From: Pseudanabaena sp. Salubria-1
Lineage (GTDB): Bacteria; Cyanobacteriota; Cyanobacteriia; Pseudanabaenales; Pseudanabaenaceae
Length of the DNA stretch: 64,000 bases
Assembly: GCA_023336205.1 (NCBI GenBank)
Contig: JALQCR010000008.1
Location: 62,001-126,000 of the forward strand
Direction: 5' to 3'
Position numbers and translations under genes: made by a program. The notes below the pieces were generated by a model that was given only the letters and a program-made list of their open reading frames with translations, had not been told where the DNA came from and made no database searches. Within the stretch, counting starts at the first letter, position 1; each line of letters opens with the position of its first letter. Below are positions 29,903 through 39,108 of the stretch, one piece after another.

Positions 29903-30544
29903 ATGTTAAAAGCATCTGACATCATGACCCAAGAGGTTGTACTTGTGCATGGTTCTGCAACCGTTGCCGAGGCAATCAAGTTGATGAGGCTGAAGTCGGT
30001 TCGGACATTGATTGTAGATATCCGTTCTACTGAGGATGCCTATGGAATTGTGACGCAAACTGACATCGTTTATAAGGTGGTTGCCTATGGAAAAGATCCA
30101 GCCGCTATGCGGGTTTACGAGATCATGACTAAGCCCTGCATTTCCGTCAATCCTGATCTAGGGGTGGAGTATGTTGCGCGTTTGTTCGCTAATACTGGTA
30201 TCCGTATTGCGCCTGTAATTCGTGAAGGAGTGCTGGGCACAATTTCTCTAACCGATATCCTGAACAAGGGCGACTTCCTAGAAAAACCCAAAGTGGTCGT
30301 GGCTCGCAAAGAATTATCCCGTGCGATCGCTGAAGCAAAATCCACTTGTGCTGGTCCTGGAATTATATCGAAGGAATGTGCGGCTGCTTGGGCTTTGGTT
30401 GAAGATATTGAAGCGGAAATGATTTGCCAAAGCGGCGCTGATGTCCCTGACAAAACTGCATTCCAGATTTATTGTGATGAAAATCCTAAAATTTTCCAAG
30501 TTCTTGGTACTGGACAACTAGTTGGTAGCGGAGCCGCTCGTTGA
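29903..30544 (+). CDS. CBS-CP12 fusion protein
   Basis: 213 residues. Two CBS motifs occupy about 5-60 (ASDIMTQEVVLVHGSATVAEAIKLM) and 70-125 (VYEIMTKPCISVNPDLGVEYVARLF), forming a Bateman module that binds adenine nucleotides. The C-terminal ~70 residues are a CP12 domain with the core AAAWALVEDIEAE and KTAFQIYCDENPKI, but only one Cys near the end, so the C-terminal disulfide of classic CP12 is absent. CBS-CP12 proteins are known in cyanobacteria and are thought to tie energy charge to carbon metabolism. A place beside nif and mod genes suggests a role under diazotrophy (inference). Confidence 0.93.
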   Translation: MLKASDIMTQEVVLVHGSATVAEAIKLMRLKSVRTLIVDIRSTEDAYGIVTQTDIVYKVVAYGKDPAAMRVYEIMTKPCISVNPDLGVEYVARLFANTGIRIAPVIREGVLGTISLTDILNKGDFLEKPKVVVARKELSRAIAEAKSTCAGPGIISKECAAAWALVEDIEAEMICQSGADVPDKTAFQIYCDENPKIFQVLGTGQLVGSGAAR

Positions 30545-30568
30545 TCTGGATAACTTTGTAGACTGGGT

Positions 30569-30606
30569 TAGAGAGAGCTAAACATCTAATTGAATAGCTC
30601 TCTCTA
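30569..30606. terminator. Bidirectional terminator
   Basis: Perfect 12-bp arms TAGAGAGAGCTA / TAGCTCTCTCTA with a 14-base loop, between the convergent CBS-CP12 and membrane-protein genes. A T-run follows on the plus strand. Confidence 0.8.
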
Positions 30607-30608
30607 TT

Positions 30609-31004
30609 TTAAGAATGTTTACGGTTAAGCAACCAAGGCATTAGCGCAAACAGAATGAGCATGACATAATAAACTGTGCCAGAGATGGGATCATGATTTA
30701 GCAGTACTTCAGAAATGGATGCTCCTTGCAGAACCATACCAAGGGCTATTTCTGCAACTAGCAAGAAGCTCAGGGCAAGAAATCCGATTTTCAGTCTTGT
30801 GGAAATATTGTCTGCGTCAGCTAAATGTTGATTTATCCAACGGGCTGATAGAAGAATCGCCACAAACATAGGTAACATCTCTATTAGTTCGGCAGTTCTT
30901 ACACCTATTTTAGGAACAATCCAAAGTACACGGATAGTTCCGAGCATAAATCCTGTGCCGAAGATTAAGGCGAAGTAGACTATTGATAGCTTTAAGGTAT
31001 TCAT
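30609..31004 (-). CDS. Small four-helix membrane protein, unknown
   Basis: 131 residues from ATG at 31004 (a TTG at 31025 would add seven). Four hydrophobic stretches: LSIVYFALIFGTGFMLGTI, LPMFVAILLSARWI, IGFLALSFLLVAEIALGMVL and VYYVMLILFALMPWLL. I do not recognise a named family with certainty. It is convergent with CBS-CP12 and divergent from the methyltransferase gene, with 41 bp between the starts. Confidence 0.8.
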   Translation of the reverse strand: MNTLKLSIVYFALIFGTGFMLGTIRVLWIVPKIGVRTAELIEMLPMFVAILLSARWINQHLADADNISTRLKIGFLALSFLLVAEIALGMVLQGASISEVLLNHDPISGTVYYVMLILFALMPWLLNRKHS

Positions 31005-31045
31005 ATTCAAAAACAAGTAACGCAATTATTTCCTAGGATAAATCA

Positions 31046-31675
31046 ATGATCGATTCTTCTGAAAAAGTTATAACTGACCGTGATTGGTCGGCATATTATC
31101 GGGCTGTGGCAGGTCGTCCGCCTCGCGATACTTTGCTAAAAGCGCTAGAGCTCTTTGAGCTAGAGAAATCGACCAAATCACCGCGATTTGCTGTCGATCT
31201 TGGTTGTGGCGATGGGCGTGATACAGTGGAACTGCTCGAACGTGGATGGCAAGTATTGGCGATTGATGGAAATGAAGAGGCGATCGCAAAACTATACGAT
31301 CGCCAAGACATTGATTCAACATGGCTAGAAACTCAAGTGATGCGCTTTGAGTCCCTAATCCTACCCCATTCCGTCAATTTAATTAATTCGAGTTTCGCTT
31401 TACCCTTTTGCCATCCTGAAGATTTTCCTAACCTGTGGAACAAAATCACTACATCCTTGCGAAGTGGGGGCAGATTTTGCGGTCAATTATTTGGCGATCG
31501 CGATACTTGGGCGACAACTTATCCCAATATGACCCATTATCCAAAAGATAAAGTTATGGAGTTACTGCAATCTTTTAAGGTGGAATTTTTTGAAGAAGAA
31601 GAACATCATGGAGAAACTGCTATTGGTGAACAGAAATACTGGCATATTTTCCATATCGTGGCCTGTAAGAATTAA
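31046..31675 (+). CDS. Class I SAM-dependent methyltransferase
   Basis: 209 residues. SAM motif I is AVDLGCGDGRDTVELLERGW (about 49-68), followed by the acidic end of strand 2 (VLAIDGNEEAI). Later LINSSFALPFCHPEDFPNLW and GGRFCGQLFGDRDTW are typical of small Tellurite-resistance/TehB-like methyltransferases. The substrate cannot be read from sequence. It precedes the molybdenum operon but with its own spacing of 87 bp. Confidence 0.85.
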   Translation: MIDSSEKVITDRDWSAYYRAVAGRPPRDTLLKALELFELEKSTKSPRFAVDLGCGDGRDTVELLERGWQVLAIDGNEEAIAKLYDRQDIDSTWLETQVMRFESLILPHSVNLINSSFALPFCHPEDFPNLWNKITTSLRSGGRFCGQLFGDRDTWATTYPNMTHYPKDKVMELLQSFKVEFFEEEEHHGETAIGEQKYWHIFHIVACKN

Positions 31676-31762
31676 TCGATGCAGATAGATAAAGCTACAT
31701 TCTTCAGATCTGCATAAAACAAGTTTTGTAATCCATCTAAAAATTTACAAGGAGAAACAGCG

Positions 31763-31972
31763 ATGAAAATTAGCGCTCGTAATTCTTTCAAGGGCATTGT
31801 AAAGAAGGTTAAAATTGGCGCGGTTACTGCCGAGGTATCTATCGAGATCTCTGCTGGTATCAATGTAATATCAACAATCACTAAGGCATCGGCTGAGAGT
31901 CTCGAATTAACAGAAGGTAAAGAAGCTTATGTTGTGATTAAAGCTTCAGATGTAATGGTAGCAACGGACTAA
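31763..31972 (+). CDS. mop: Molbindin (Mop/TOBE domain)
   Basis: 69 residues, a single Mop domain: MKISARNSFKGIVKKVKIGAVTAEVSIEI ... IVITKASAESLELTEGKEAYVVIKASDVMV-like ending. Such proteins form hexamers that store molybdate in the cytoplasm. A ribosome site AAGGAGA lies about 8 bp upstream. The modA start is 4 bp after its stop, so it leads the mop-modA-modBC operon supplying Mo for FeMo-co. Confidence 0.94.
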   Translation: MKISARNSFKGIVKKVKIGAVTAEVSIEISAGINVISTITKASAESLELTEGKEAYVVIKASDVMVATD

Positions 31973-31976
31973 ATAT

Positions 31977-32816
31977 ATGCACAATATACACAAGAAAAGA
32001 TTCATCACCTTTATTAGTCTAGTCGTTGTTACCCTATGTGCGATCGCAGGATGTAGCTTCTTATCACCAACGATTGAACAGGGAAATACACCTACTAAAG
32101 CAAGTGTACCTAATGTTAAACAAGAGAACATCCAATTAACAGTTTCGTCAGCAGCAAGTCTCAAGGAAGCATTGGGAGAAATTACGCCTTTATATAGCAA
32201 AGCAAAATCCAATGTTGCGATTCGTAATAACTTTGGAAGTTCGGGCGATTTGCAACAACAAATCATTAATGGTGCTCCCGTTGATGTCTTTATTTCTGCT
32301 GCCGCCAAGCAAATGGATGAATTGCAAAAAAAGGACTTAATCATTGCTGATACCCGCCGAGATTTATTAAGCAATCGTTTAGTACTCATCGTTCCTGCGG
32401 ACAAAGGCGATGCTAAAGAATTAAAAGATTTAACCAATGCTAGTATCGAACGAATTGCGATCGGCGATCCACGTAGCGTTCCTGTAGGTCAATATGCCGA
32501 ACAAGCTTTGACGAAATTAGAACTATTGCAGGATGTTCAATCAAAATTTGTCCTAGGGAATAACGTGCGGCAAGTGCTGCAATTTGTCGAGTCTGGCAAT
32601 GCTCAGGCAGGAATTGTCTATGCAACCGACGCGAAAACTTCCACTAAGGTTAAAGTAGTACAAGTCATTGATGCTAAACTTCATAAACCGATTGTCTATC
32701 CGATCGCTGTTTTACAAAAAAGCTCTAACCAACCGAGCGCCAAATCCTATCTAGAATTTCTATCCAGCGAACCAGCCAAGAATATTTTCGAGAAATATGG
32801 ATTCAGTACCCTTTGA
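31977..32816 (+). CDS. modA: Molybdate-binding lipoprotein ModA
   Basis: 279 residues. Lipoprotein signal with lipobox AIAGC (about 23-27), then linker and the ModA fold: LTVSSAASLKEALGEITPLYSK, FGSSGDLQQQIINGAPVDVFISAA, IGDPRSVPVGQYAEQAL, VESGNAQAGIVYATDA. Oxyanion-binding Ser residues (SSAAS, GSSG) are in place. It overlaps modBC by 20 bp. Functional partner of the permease that follows. Confidence 0.97.
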   Translation: MHNIHKKRFITFISLVVVTLCAIAGCSFLSPTIEQGNTPTKASVPNVKQENIQLTVSSAASLKEALGEITPLYSKAKSNVAIRNNFGSSGDLQQQIINGAPVDVFISAAAKQMDELQKKDLIIADTRRDLLSNRLVLIVPADKGDAKELKDLTNASIERIAIGDPRSVPVGQYAEQALTKLELLQDVQSKFVLGNNVRQVLQFVESGNAQAGIVYATDAKTSTKVKVVQVIDAKLHKPIVYPIAVLQKSSNQPSAKSYLEFLSSEPAKNIFEKYGFSTL

Positions 32817-34611
32817 TTTCTCTCCCTTTTGGATATCTCTAAAAGTGGCAACTACAGCCATCTTTTTTACGTTCTTTTTGGGAATTACGGCAGCTTACAG
32901 TCTCCTTGAATATCGCGGCAAATGGAAAGCCGTACTTGATAGCATTTTCCTTGCTCCACTAGTATTACCACCCACCGTTGTTGGCTTTCTCTTACTCCAA
33001 TTATTTGGACAATATGGCTGGATGGGAAAGTTTTTACAGCTTTTCCGTTTTAATATCATTTTCACTTGGTATGCAGGGGTAGTAGCGGCAATAGTCGTCA
33101 CTTTTCCACTAATGTATAAAACTGCTCAAGGTGCATTCGAGCAAGTAGATAAGAATTTACTCAGAGCTGCGAAAACTCTTGGGGCTTCTGAATTGCGAGT
33201 CTTCTGGCAAATAGCCTTACCTCTTGCCTTTCCTGGGGTTTTAGCAGGAGCGCTACTTGCCTTTGCCAGAGGCTTAGGCGAATTTGGTGCAACCCTGATG
33301 CTAGCGGGGAATATCCCTAAGCAAACCACCACGATTCCCCTAGCCATTTATGCTGCCGTAGAAGCTGGTGCGAATCAAGAAGCTTGGCTGTGGACAGCGA
33401 TTATTTTATCAATGTCTTTTTCGGCGATCGCTACTGCACATCTTTGGTCAAATAAGAGAGAATTGAAAAAGGAAAAAGGAAAAAGGAAAAAGGAAAAAAT
33501 TTCATCAAATTACGAATTACGAATTACGAATTATCAAGAGGGTTTGGTAGTCGATATTGAGAAGCAATTGCCTGAGTTTGATTTGCAAATTGCTTTGCAC
33601 TGTGTTGATCAATCAATCGGTATTTTGGGGGCATCGGGTACAGGTAAAAGTATGCTGCTCAAGTGTATTGCGGGGATGGAAACTCCCTCAAGTGGGCGGA
33701 TTGTAATCAATGGCAAGGTTTTATTTGATAGTGATCAGAAAATCAATTTACCTAGTCGCGATCGCCATATTGGTTTTCTATTCCAAAACTATGCCCTCTT
33801 TCCACATCTGACGGTCGCGCAAAATATTGCCTTTGGCTTGCCCAAAGAATTAACAGCATTACAAATCAAACAAAAAGTCTCTGAGCAATTACATAGCATT
33901 GAGCTACAGGGATTTGGCGATCGCTATCCGCATCAACTCTCAGGGGGGCAGCAGCAAAGGGTTGCCCTCGCTAGAGCTCTCGTCAGTCAGCCCGATATTC
34001 TCCTGCTCGACGAACCATTTTCGGCGTTGGATACCCATCTTCGTAGCCAAATGGAAAGAGAGCTAATTTCTGCGCTTAGCAATTATTCAGGAACTACTTT
34101 ATTTGTCACCCACAACATTGAGGAAGCCTATCGTATCTGTACAAATCTGTTGATTTTAGATCGCGGTCAAGTCATGAGATATGGCGAGAAGTCCGATGTT
34201 CTCGAAAATCCCTCTAATCTAGAAACAGCAAAGCTGACGGGCTGTAAAAACTTTTCGCGTATTAACCTAATTATGTCCGCTCGTGTCGAAGCGATCGATT
34301 GGGAATGTAAGCTACAAGTCAACGATGATACGAAAAGCTTACCAACTCATATAGGAATTCGCGCTCATCATATTGCTTTCCTAGATAATTCAGCCAAAAA
34401 TGATTCGCCAAATATAATTCCCTGTTGGTTAGTTCGCACTACGGAAACGCCACACCGTATGACTTTATACATTAAGTTAAATACTCCTCCCAACCATGAT
34501 TGGGATTACCATCTGCAAGCAGAAGTATTTAAAGAGAAATGGCTTGTGCTTAAAGAATATTCTCAACCTTGGCAAGTTTATCTCGATCCTGCACAACTAT
34601 TTTTAGTCTAA
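32797..34611 (+). CDS. modBC: Molybdate ABC transporter ModB-ModC fusion
   Basis: 604 residues. The first ~215 form the ModB permease with five to six membrane helices and the EAA-like loop AAKTLGASELRVFWQIALPLAFPGVLAG. From ~245 comes the ModC ATPase: Walker A GASGTGKS, signature LSGGQQQRVALARAL, Walker B ILLLDEPFSALD, H-loop FVTHNIEEA, and a shortened C-terminal region. ModBC fusions are known in cyanobacteria. The linker is encoded by two runs of 7-bp tandem repeats (see separate entry). Start ATG at 32797 lies inside the modA 3' end. Confidence 0.96.
   Translation: MDSVPFDFSPFWISLKVATTAIFFTFFLGITAAYSLLEYRGKWKAVLDSIFLAPLVLPPTVVGFLLLQLFGQYGWMGKFLQLFRFNIIFTWYAGVVAAIVVTFPLMYKTAQGAFEQVDKNLLRAAKTLGASELRVFWQIALPLAFPGVLAGALLAFARGLGEFGATLMLAGNIPKQTTTIPLAIYAAVEAGANQEAWLWTAIILSMSFSAIATAHLWSNKRELKKEKGKRKKEKISSNYELRITNYQEGLVVDIEKQLPEFDLQIALHCVDQSIGILGASGTGKSMLLKCIAGMETPSSGRIVINGKVLFDSDQKINLPSRDRHIGFLFQNYALFPHLTVAQNIAFGLPKELTALQIKQKVSEQLHSIELQGFGDRYPHQLSGGQQQRVALARALVSQPDILLLDEPFSALDTHLRSQMERELISALSNYSGTTLFVTHNIEEAYRICTNLLILDRGQVMRYGEKSDVLENPSNLETAKLTGCKNFSRINLIMSARVEAIDWECKLQVNDDTKSLPTHIGIRAHHIAFLDNSAKNDSPNIIPCWLVRTTETPHRMTLYIKLNTPPNHDWDYHLQAEVFKEKWLVLKEYSQPWQVYLDPAQLFLV
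33466..33537 (+). repeat. Two heptanucleotide repeat tracts inside modBC
   Basis: About four GGAAAAA units followed by about four AATTACG units, translated as a Lys-rich stretch and YELRITNYQ. AATTACG-type heptamers are familiar as intergenic short tandem repeats in filamentous cyanobacteria; here they sit in frame at the ModB/ModC linker. Repeat-number changes would shift frame unless by multiples of three units. Confidence 0.85.
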
Positions 34612-34613
34612 TA

Positions 34614-34650
34614 GCAAAACACGAAATGGCTAAGCCATTTCGTGTTTTGC
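34614..34650. terminator. Bidirectional terminator between modBC and cnfR
   Basis: Perfect 17-bp arms GCAAAACACGAAATGGC / GCCATTTCGTGTTTTGC around TAA. It lies 2 bp after the modBC stop and 6 bp from the cnfR stop, so it serves both convergent units. Confidence 0.88.
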
Positions 34651-34656
34651 TGTAAT

Positions 34657-36312
34657 CTATATTTTCAATGCTTGGCGGATTAATTGTTGTTCGTTATGCT
34701 TAGGCTGAAATCTGCCATTTTCTACATCTCGAATCCAACTTTGACTCTTGCCAATTTTCTCAGCTAAGGTGCGCTGACTAATTTGTAAATCTTTTCGCAA
34801 CGAAGCAATTTGTTCGCCTGAGAGCAACGATTGAGAAGAAGGCTGAATTTTTTTGCCAGAACTCTTAGTCTGTTGTCTGGATGGCTGATTATGCGATCGC
34901 TCAATTTTTCTTCTTTTTCGTGCTAGTTCCACAGGATGCTCCCAATCGGCAAGCAAATTAAAAGATAGAATCCTAGCATTGATCAGCATTTGCCACTTGC
35001 CCCTTGGGCCCATATCGGTGAGCCGTAGATCACAACTACCATCATTGATCCAGAAATCCAGAGCCGCTTCAGCATCATCAGGAATATTTGCAAGCTTTGA
35101 CCATAGAGGTTGAATCTCCACAGGATAGCTAACGGGATCGAATATAGGTTTGAGTCCATAGCGATTTACAACTTCTAAATCACTCTCAAACATTCTGAGT
35201 AAACGTTTTCTTTCTTCCCTTTGTGATATCGCTTGATTTACCCTATCTTCGCCATAGGCAACACGCATCAGTGTCATTACCATAATTCGTTGTTGATCTC
35301 CCATGCGAGTTTTAAATAGCAGCCAGAGCAACATTCGCACAGCACCTTCATGTTGTTGCCAAATGCTCATAATTGCTCCTAGCAGAGACTTTGGCAGGGT
35401 ACTATACTGATAAAAAGATCTGCCTGCGTGGCATTCCTTCTTATTCAGAAAATATTGTGACCAAGCTCCAGCTTTAACTCTAAAAGTAAGTCCAACTAGG
35501 TGTTTGCAGCCTTCATCATCTTCATGAAAATGATGCACAATTTCTAGTAAGTTCCAAAGTGGACTTTCAAGGAGTGAGAATGCTTCGACCTTGCCCTGTT
35601 TTGGCCAATCAATTTGGGCTGTAATCCAGCAGGGTTGGATTGCAAGTGTCTTAATCAGATTTAACTTGGTTGATTTCGTCAAATCCTTACGCTTATCTAA
35701 ACCAAGATACTCTTCGATTTGACTATCACTAATTGTAAATTCTTGCTCCCAAGGTTTTTCTAAGGTGGTGGCATAGGCTGCATAGATCAAGTGCATACAG
35801 GTAGCACGGATATCTAATGTGTCAGTGGCAAGAATAGTTTGCGCTTCGATATGCGATCGCGGATAGCTAAAGTTAATGACATTATTTATACGCAAAGCAA
35901 TTTTGCCTTTGCCCTGACTGATCGATCGCTCATATACGAGAGTTCCCTTCTCATCTAGATCCCAAGGTAGTGATTGACGCTGAGCAAGTAAATTGCTAGC
36001 TTCCCAAATCGCGATCGCAGAAGCGAAGGGAGCACTGACTCCATTAGCAAATAAACTTGGGTTGACTTTAAATGGGTTTTCAATGGATTTTACTCTCCCT
36101 TTTTTGGGATTTAATAGCGTAGACGCACCGATATCGCAGATATCGACACATAGAGGCTGGGGCGCATATCCTTCACAGTTATTACATAGGGCGGGATCGA
36201 TCCAATACTTATCTTGCTGGATTGAGATTGCACCTGTTGGACAAATAGATGCGCAGGAAGAACAAGCAGTACAATCGCCAGATATCTTAATACGCCATAG
36301 TTTCAACACCAA
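34657..36312 (-). CDS. cnfR: CnfR (PatB-like) nif transcriptional activator
   Basis: 551 residues. N-terminal bacterial-ferredoxin domain with CTACSSCASICPTG (C14, C17, C20, C24) and CNNCEGYAPQPLCVDICD; a long central domain; and a C-terminal helix-turn-helix of Xre type (LRKDLQISQRTLAEKIGKSQSWIRDVENGRFQPK, about 507-540). This architecture is that of CnfR/PatB, the oxygen-sensing master activator of nif genes in non-heterocystous cyanobacteria. The frame is intact. Its promoter region carries two IS30 copies, the nearer ~190 bp from the start, so expression may be altered. Confidence 0.95.
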   Translation of the reverse strand: MVLKLWRIKISGDCTACSSCASICPTGAISIQQDKYWIDPALCNNCEGYAPQPLCVDICDIGASTLLNPKKGRVKSIENPFKVNPSLFANGVSAPFASAIAIWEASNLLAQRQSLPWDLDEKGTLVYERSISQGKGKIALRINNVINFSYPRSHIEAQTILATDTLDIRATCMHLIYAAYATTLEKPWEQEFTISDSQIEEYLGLDKRKDLTKSTKLNLIKTLAIQPCWITAQIDWPKQGKVEAFSLLESPLWNLLEIVHHFHEDDEGCKHLVGLTFRVKAGAWSQYFLNKKECHAGRSFYQYSTLPKSLLGAIMSIWQQHEGAVRMLLWLLFKTRMGDQQRIMVMTLMRVAYGEDRVNQAISQREERKRLLRMFESDLEVVNRYGLKPIFDPVSYPVEIQPLWSKLANIPDDAEAALDFWINDGSCDLRLTDMGPRGKWQMLINARILSFNLLADWEHPVELARKRRKIERSHNQPSRQQTKSSGKKIQPSSQSLLSGEQIASLRKDLQISQRTLAEKIGKSQSWIRDVENGRFQPKHNEQQLIRQALKI

Positions 36313-36499
36313 TATGCTTTGAGAATTTTTGACGCTATACTTTCAGCTACCTATATCGGTTATCAAATGAGGAAATACTCATTTGATAACAAAAAATTAA
36401 TCCCAGTAAGGTTTTTGAGTTTTAATTTTGCCGTAGGCAAAATTAAAACCGCTATAACAGCTTGCAGGTCAATTTACTGGTTATAAAATCTCTAAGGTA

Positions 36500-37586
36500 C
36501 GCCAATTCAAGGATGAAATGCAACGGGTTCTGATGAAGCAAAGAATACTTCGTAAGGAGTACGATAGTCAAGTGATTTTCTGGGTCTGTGATTGATCAAA
36601 TTCACTGCCTTCTGAAAGTCCTCTTCTTTCACGATTTTAAAGTTTGTACTTTTGGGATAGAACTCTCTAATTAATCCATTGGTGTGTTCATTCAATCCAC
36701 GTTCCCATGAATGATATGGATTCGCAAAGAAGGTCTCTAGTTTCAATCTTTCAGATAGCTTCTCATGCCCACAGAATTCTCTTCCATTATCAAAGGTCAT
36801 TGTCTTTCGAGATGTTGATTCTATAGGCTCAAATAGATTGAATGTCACTCTGTTTATCTCATCCATCGTCTTGTTCTTAGCTAGTCCAGCAAGTAAATAC
36901 TTCGATGCTTTATCAACATGCGTAACTACGATACCTGTGTGGTTGCACCCGATTACCGTATCACTTTCCCAATGTCCAATCTCTGTTTTTAAATCTGCAA
37001 TCTTCGGTCGATTCTCTATCCCTACCCTATTGGGAATGCCACCTCGCTTCTGATGGCGACCTTTGCGCCTTCGTTGCTTTTGCTTCTGCCTCAGATATTG
37101 TTGATATATTCCCATCTCTTGATGGTTTGCATAGATCATCAGATAAATCGTCTCATAGCTGATTTTACCTAGCCCCTCCCTTTCCATTCTCCCTGCTAGT
37201 TGCTCTGGGCTGTGGTGTTGCTCTAACCGTTGTTTGACTTCGGCGATCGTCTCAGCACTGATGCTCTGAAATCTTACCTTTGCTTGTTTCCGTCTTGCTT
37301 TCATCAGGGCAACCGCAGTATCTGGCAAATAGCCAATCTGTCGCTCGTCTGTATTGCGCGATAACTCTCTTGAAATCGTACTTTTGTTTCGCTTCAAGCG
37401 ACGACCTATCTCTGATACAGATAATTGCTCAATTACTCTTAGTTTATACAGTTCACTTCTTTCTGTGGTGGTAAGATGGACAAAGCTCATGAGGGTATCC
37501 TAATTATTGTGATTAATATCAGAATATCCTTATGAGTCCCTTTACGCAAAGATCTCTAGGTGTTGCATTTCATCCTTGAATTGGCG
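36500..37586 (-). mobile_element. IS30-family element, copy 3
   Basis: 1087 bp with matching 3-bp duplication GTA (36497-36499, 37587-37589), hence a simple insertion, 187 bp upstream of cnfR. Confidence 0.96.
36507..37490 (-). CDS. IS30-family transposase (copy 3)
   Basis: Intact 327-residue IS30 transposase, identical at protein level to copies 1, 2 and 4. Confidence 0.96.
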   Translation of the reverse strand: MSFVHLTTTERSELYKLRVIEQLSVSEIGRRLKRNKSTISRELSRNTDERQIGYLPDTAVALMKARRKQAKVRFQSISAETIAEVKQRLEQHHSPEQLAGRMEREGLGKISYETIYLMIYANHQEMGIYQQYLRQKQKQRRRKGRHQKRGGIPNRVGIENRPKIADLKTEIGHWESDTVIGCNHTGIVVTHVDKASKYLLAGLAKNKTMDEINRVTFNLFEPIESTSRKTMTFDNGREFCGHEKLSERLKLETFFANPYHSWERGLNEHTNGLIREFYPKSTNFKIVKEEDFQKAVNLINHRPRKSLDYRTPYEVFFASSEPVAFHP

Positions 37587-37838
37587 GTATAAAGAATTTG
37601 TATTAAGTCTTTATACTTAGATAAGCGTTTGTAATTCTGTTCATAGTGAGCATCAAATCAGGCTTTAGATTTCCTTAATATTTCAACCTTATACATTAAT
37701 ATAAGGCTATTCTTGGTAGTTACAAAAAGTTAGTAAAACCTTTTATTATCAAACTTTTGCTTATTTTTAAAACGTCAATCATAGTCAGTTTCAATTTGTC
37801 GATAATTGCTTAAACCCTATTAAATCTTACTAGGATTG

Positions 37839-38925
37839 CGCCAATTCAAGGATGAAATGCAACACCTAGAGATCTTTGCGTAAAGGGACTCATAAGGATA
37901 TTCTGATATTAATCACAATAATTAGGATACCCTCATGAGCTTTGTCCATCTTACCACCACAGAAAGAAGTGAACTGTATAAACTAAGAGTAATTGAGCAA
38001 TTATCTGTATCAGAGATAGGTCGTCGCTTGAAGCGAAACAAAAGTACGATTTCAAGAGAGTTATCGCGCAATACAGACGAGCGACAGATTGGCTATTTGC
38101 CAGATACTGCGGTTGCCCTGATGAAAGCAAGACGGAAACAAGCAAAGGTAAGATTTCAGAGCATCAGTGCTGAGACGATCGCCGAAGTCAAACAACGGTT
38201 AGAGCAACACCACAGCCCAGAGCAACTAGCAGGGAGAATGGAAAGGGAGGGGCTAGGTAAAATCAGCTATGAGACGATTTATCTGATGATCTATGCAAAC
38301 CATCAAGAGATGGGAATATATCAACAATATCTGAGGCAGAAGCAAAAGCAACGAAGGCGCAAAGGTCGCCATCAGAAGCGAGGTGGCATTCCCAATAGGG
38401 TAGGGATAGAGAATCGACCGAAGATTGCAGATTTAAAAACAGAGATTGGACATTGGGAAAGTGATACGGTAATCGGGTGCAACCACACAGGTATCGTAGT
38501 TACGCATGTTGATAAAGCATCGAAGTATTTACTTGCTGGACTAGCTAAGAACAAGACGATGGATGAGATCAACAGAGTGACATTCAATCTATTTGAGCCT
38601 ATAGAATCAACATCTCGAAAGACAATGACCTTTGATAATGGAAGAGAATTCTGTGGGCATGAGAAGCTATCTGAAAGATTGAAACTAGAGACCTTCTTTG
38701 CGAATCCATATCATTCATGGGAACGTGGATTGAATGAACACACCAATGGATTAATTAGAGAGTTCTATCCCAAAAGTACAAACTTTAAAATCGTGAAAGA
38801 AGAGGACTTTCAGAAGGCAGTGAATTTGATCAATCACAGACCCAGAAAATCACTTGACTATCGTACTCCTTACGAAGTATTCTTTGCTTCATCAGAACCC
38901 GTTGCATTTCATCCTTGAATTGGCG
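37839..38925 (+). mobile_element. IS30-family element, copy 4
   Basis: 1087 bp with matching 3-bp duplication TTG (37836-37838, 38926-38928). It is inverted relative to copy 3, with 252 bp of AT-rich, gene-free DNA between them. It differs from other copies by at least one silent base (GAGATCAACAGA). Confidence 0.96.
37935..38918 (+). CDS. IS30-family transposase (copy 4)
   Basis: Intact 327-residue transposase as in the other three copies. Together with copy 3 it forms an inverted pair that could flip or hairpin the intervening DNA. Confidence 0.96.
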   Translation: MSFVHLTTTERSELYKLRVIEQLSVSEIGRRLKRNKSTISRELSRNTDERQIGYLPDTAVALMKARRKQAKVRFQSISAETIAEVKQRLEQHHSPEQLAGRMEREGLGKISYETIYLMIYANHQEMGIYQQYLRQKQKQRRRKGRHQKRGGIPNRVGIENRPKIADLKTEIGHWESDTVIGCNHTGIVVTHVDKASKYLLAGLAKNKTMDEINRVTFNLFEPIESTSRKTMTFDNGREFCGHEKLSERLKLETFFANPYHSWERGLNEHTNGLIREFYPKSTNFKIVKEEDFQKAVNLINHRPRKSLDYRTPYEVFFASSEPVAFHP

Positions 38926-39108
38926 TTGTTTTGGAACTTTGACAATAGCTTGAGCCTCAGAGATCGACATACAAAAGCTGAATTGTAATGTTTAGTAACT
39001 TTATAGTTAGGTATAACCTAAAACCTATGTAAATCTAGGTACAAGTTATTTAGAGCTATATTATTGTCTCCACGAAAGGATCTACTCTGACGGAATATAT
39101 AAACAACT

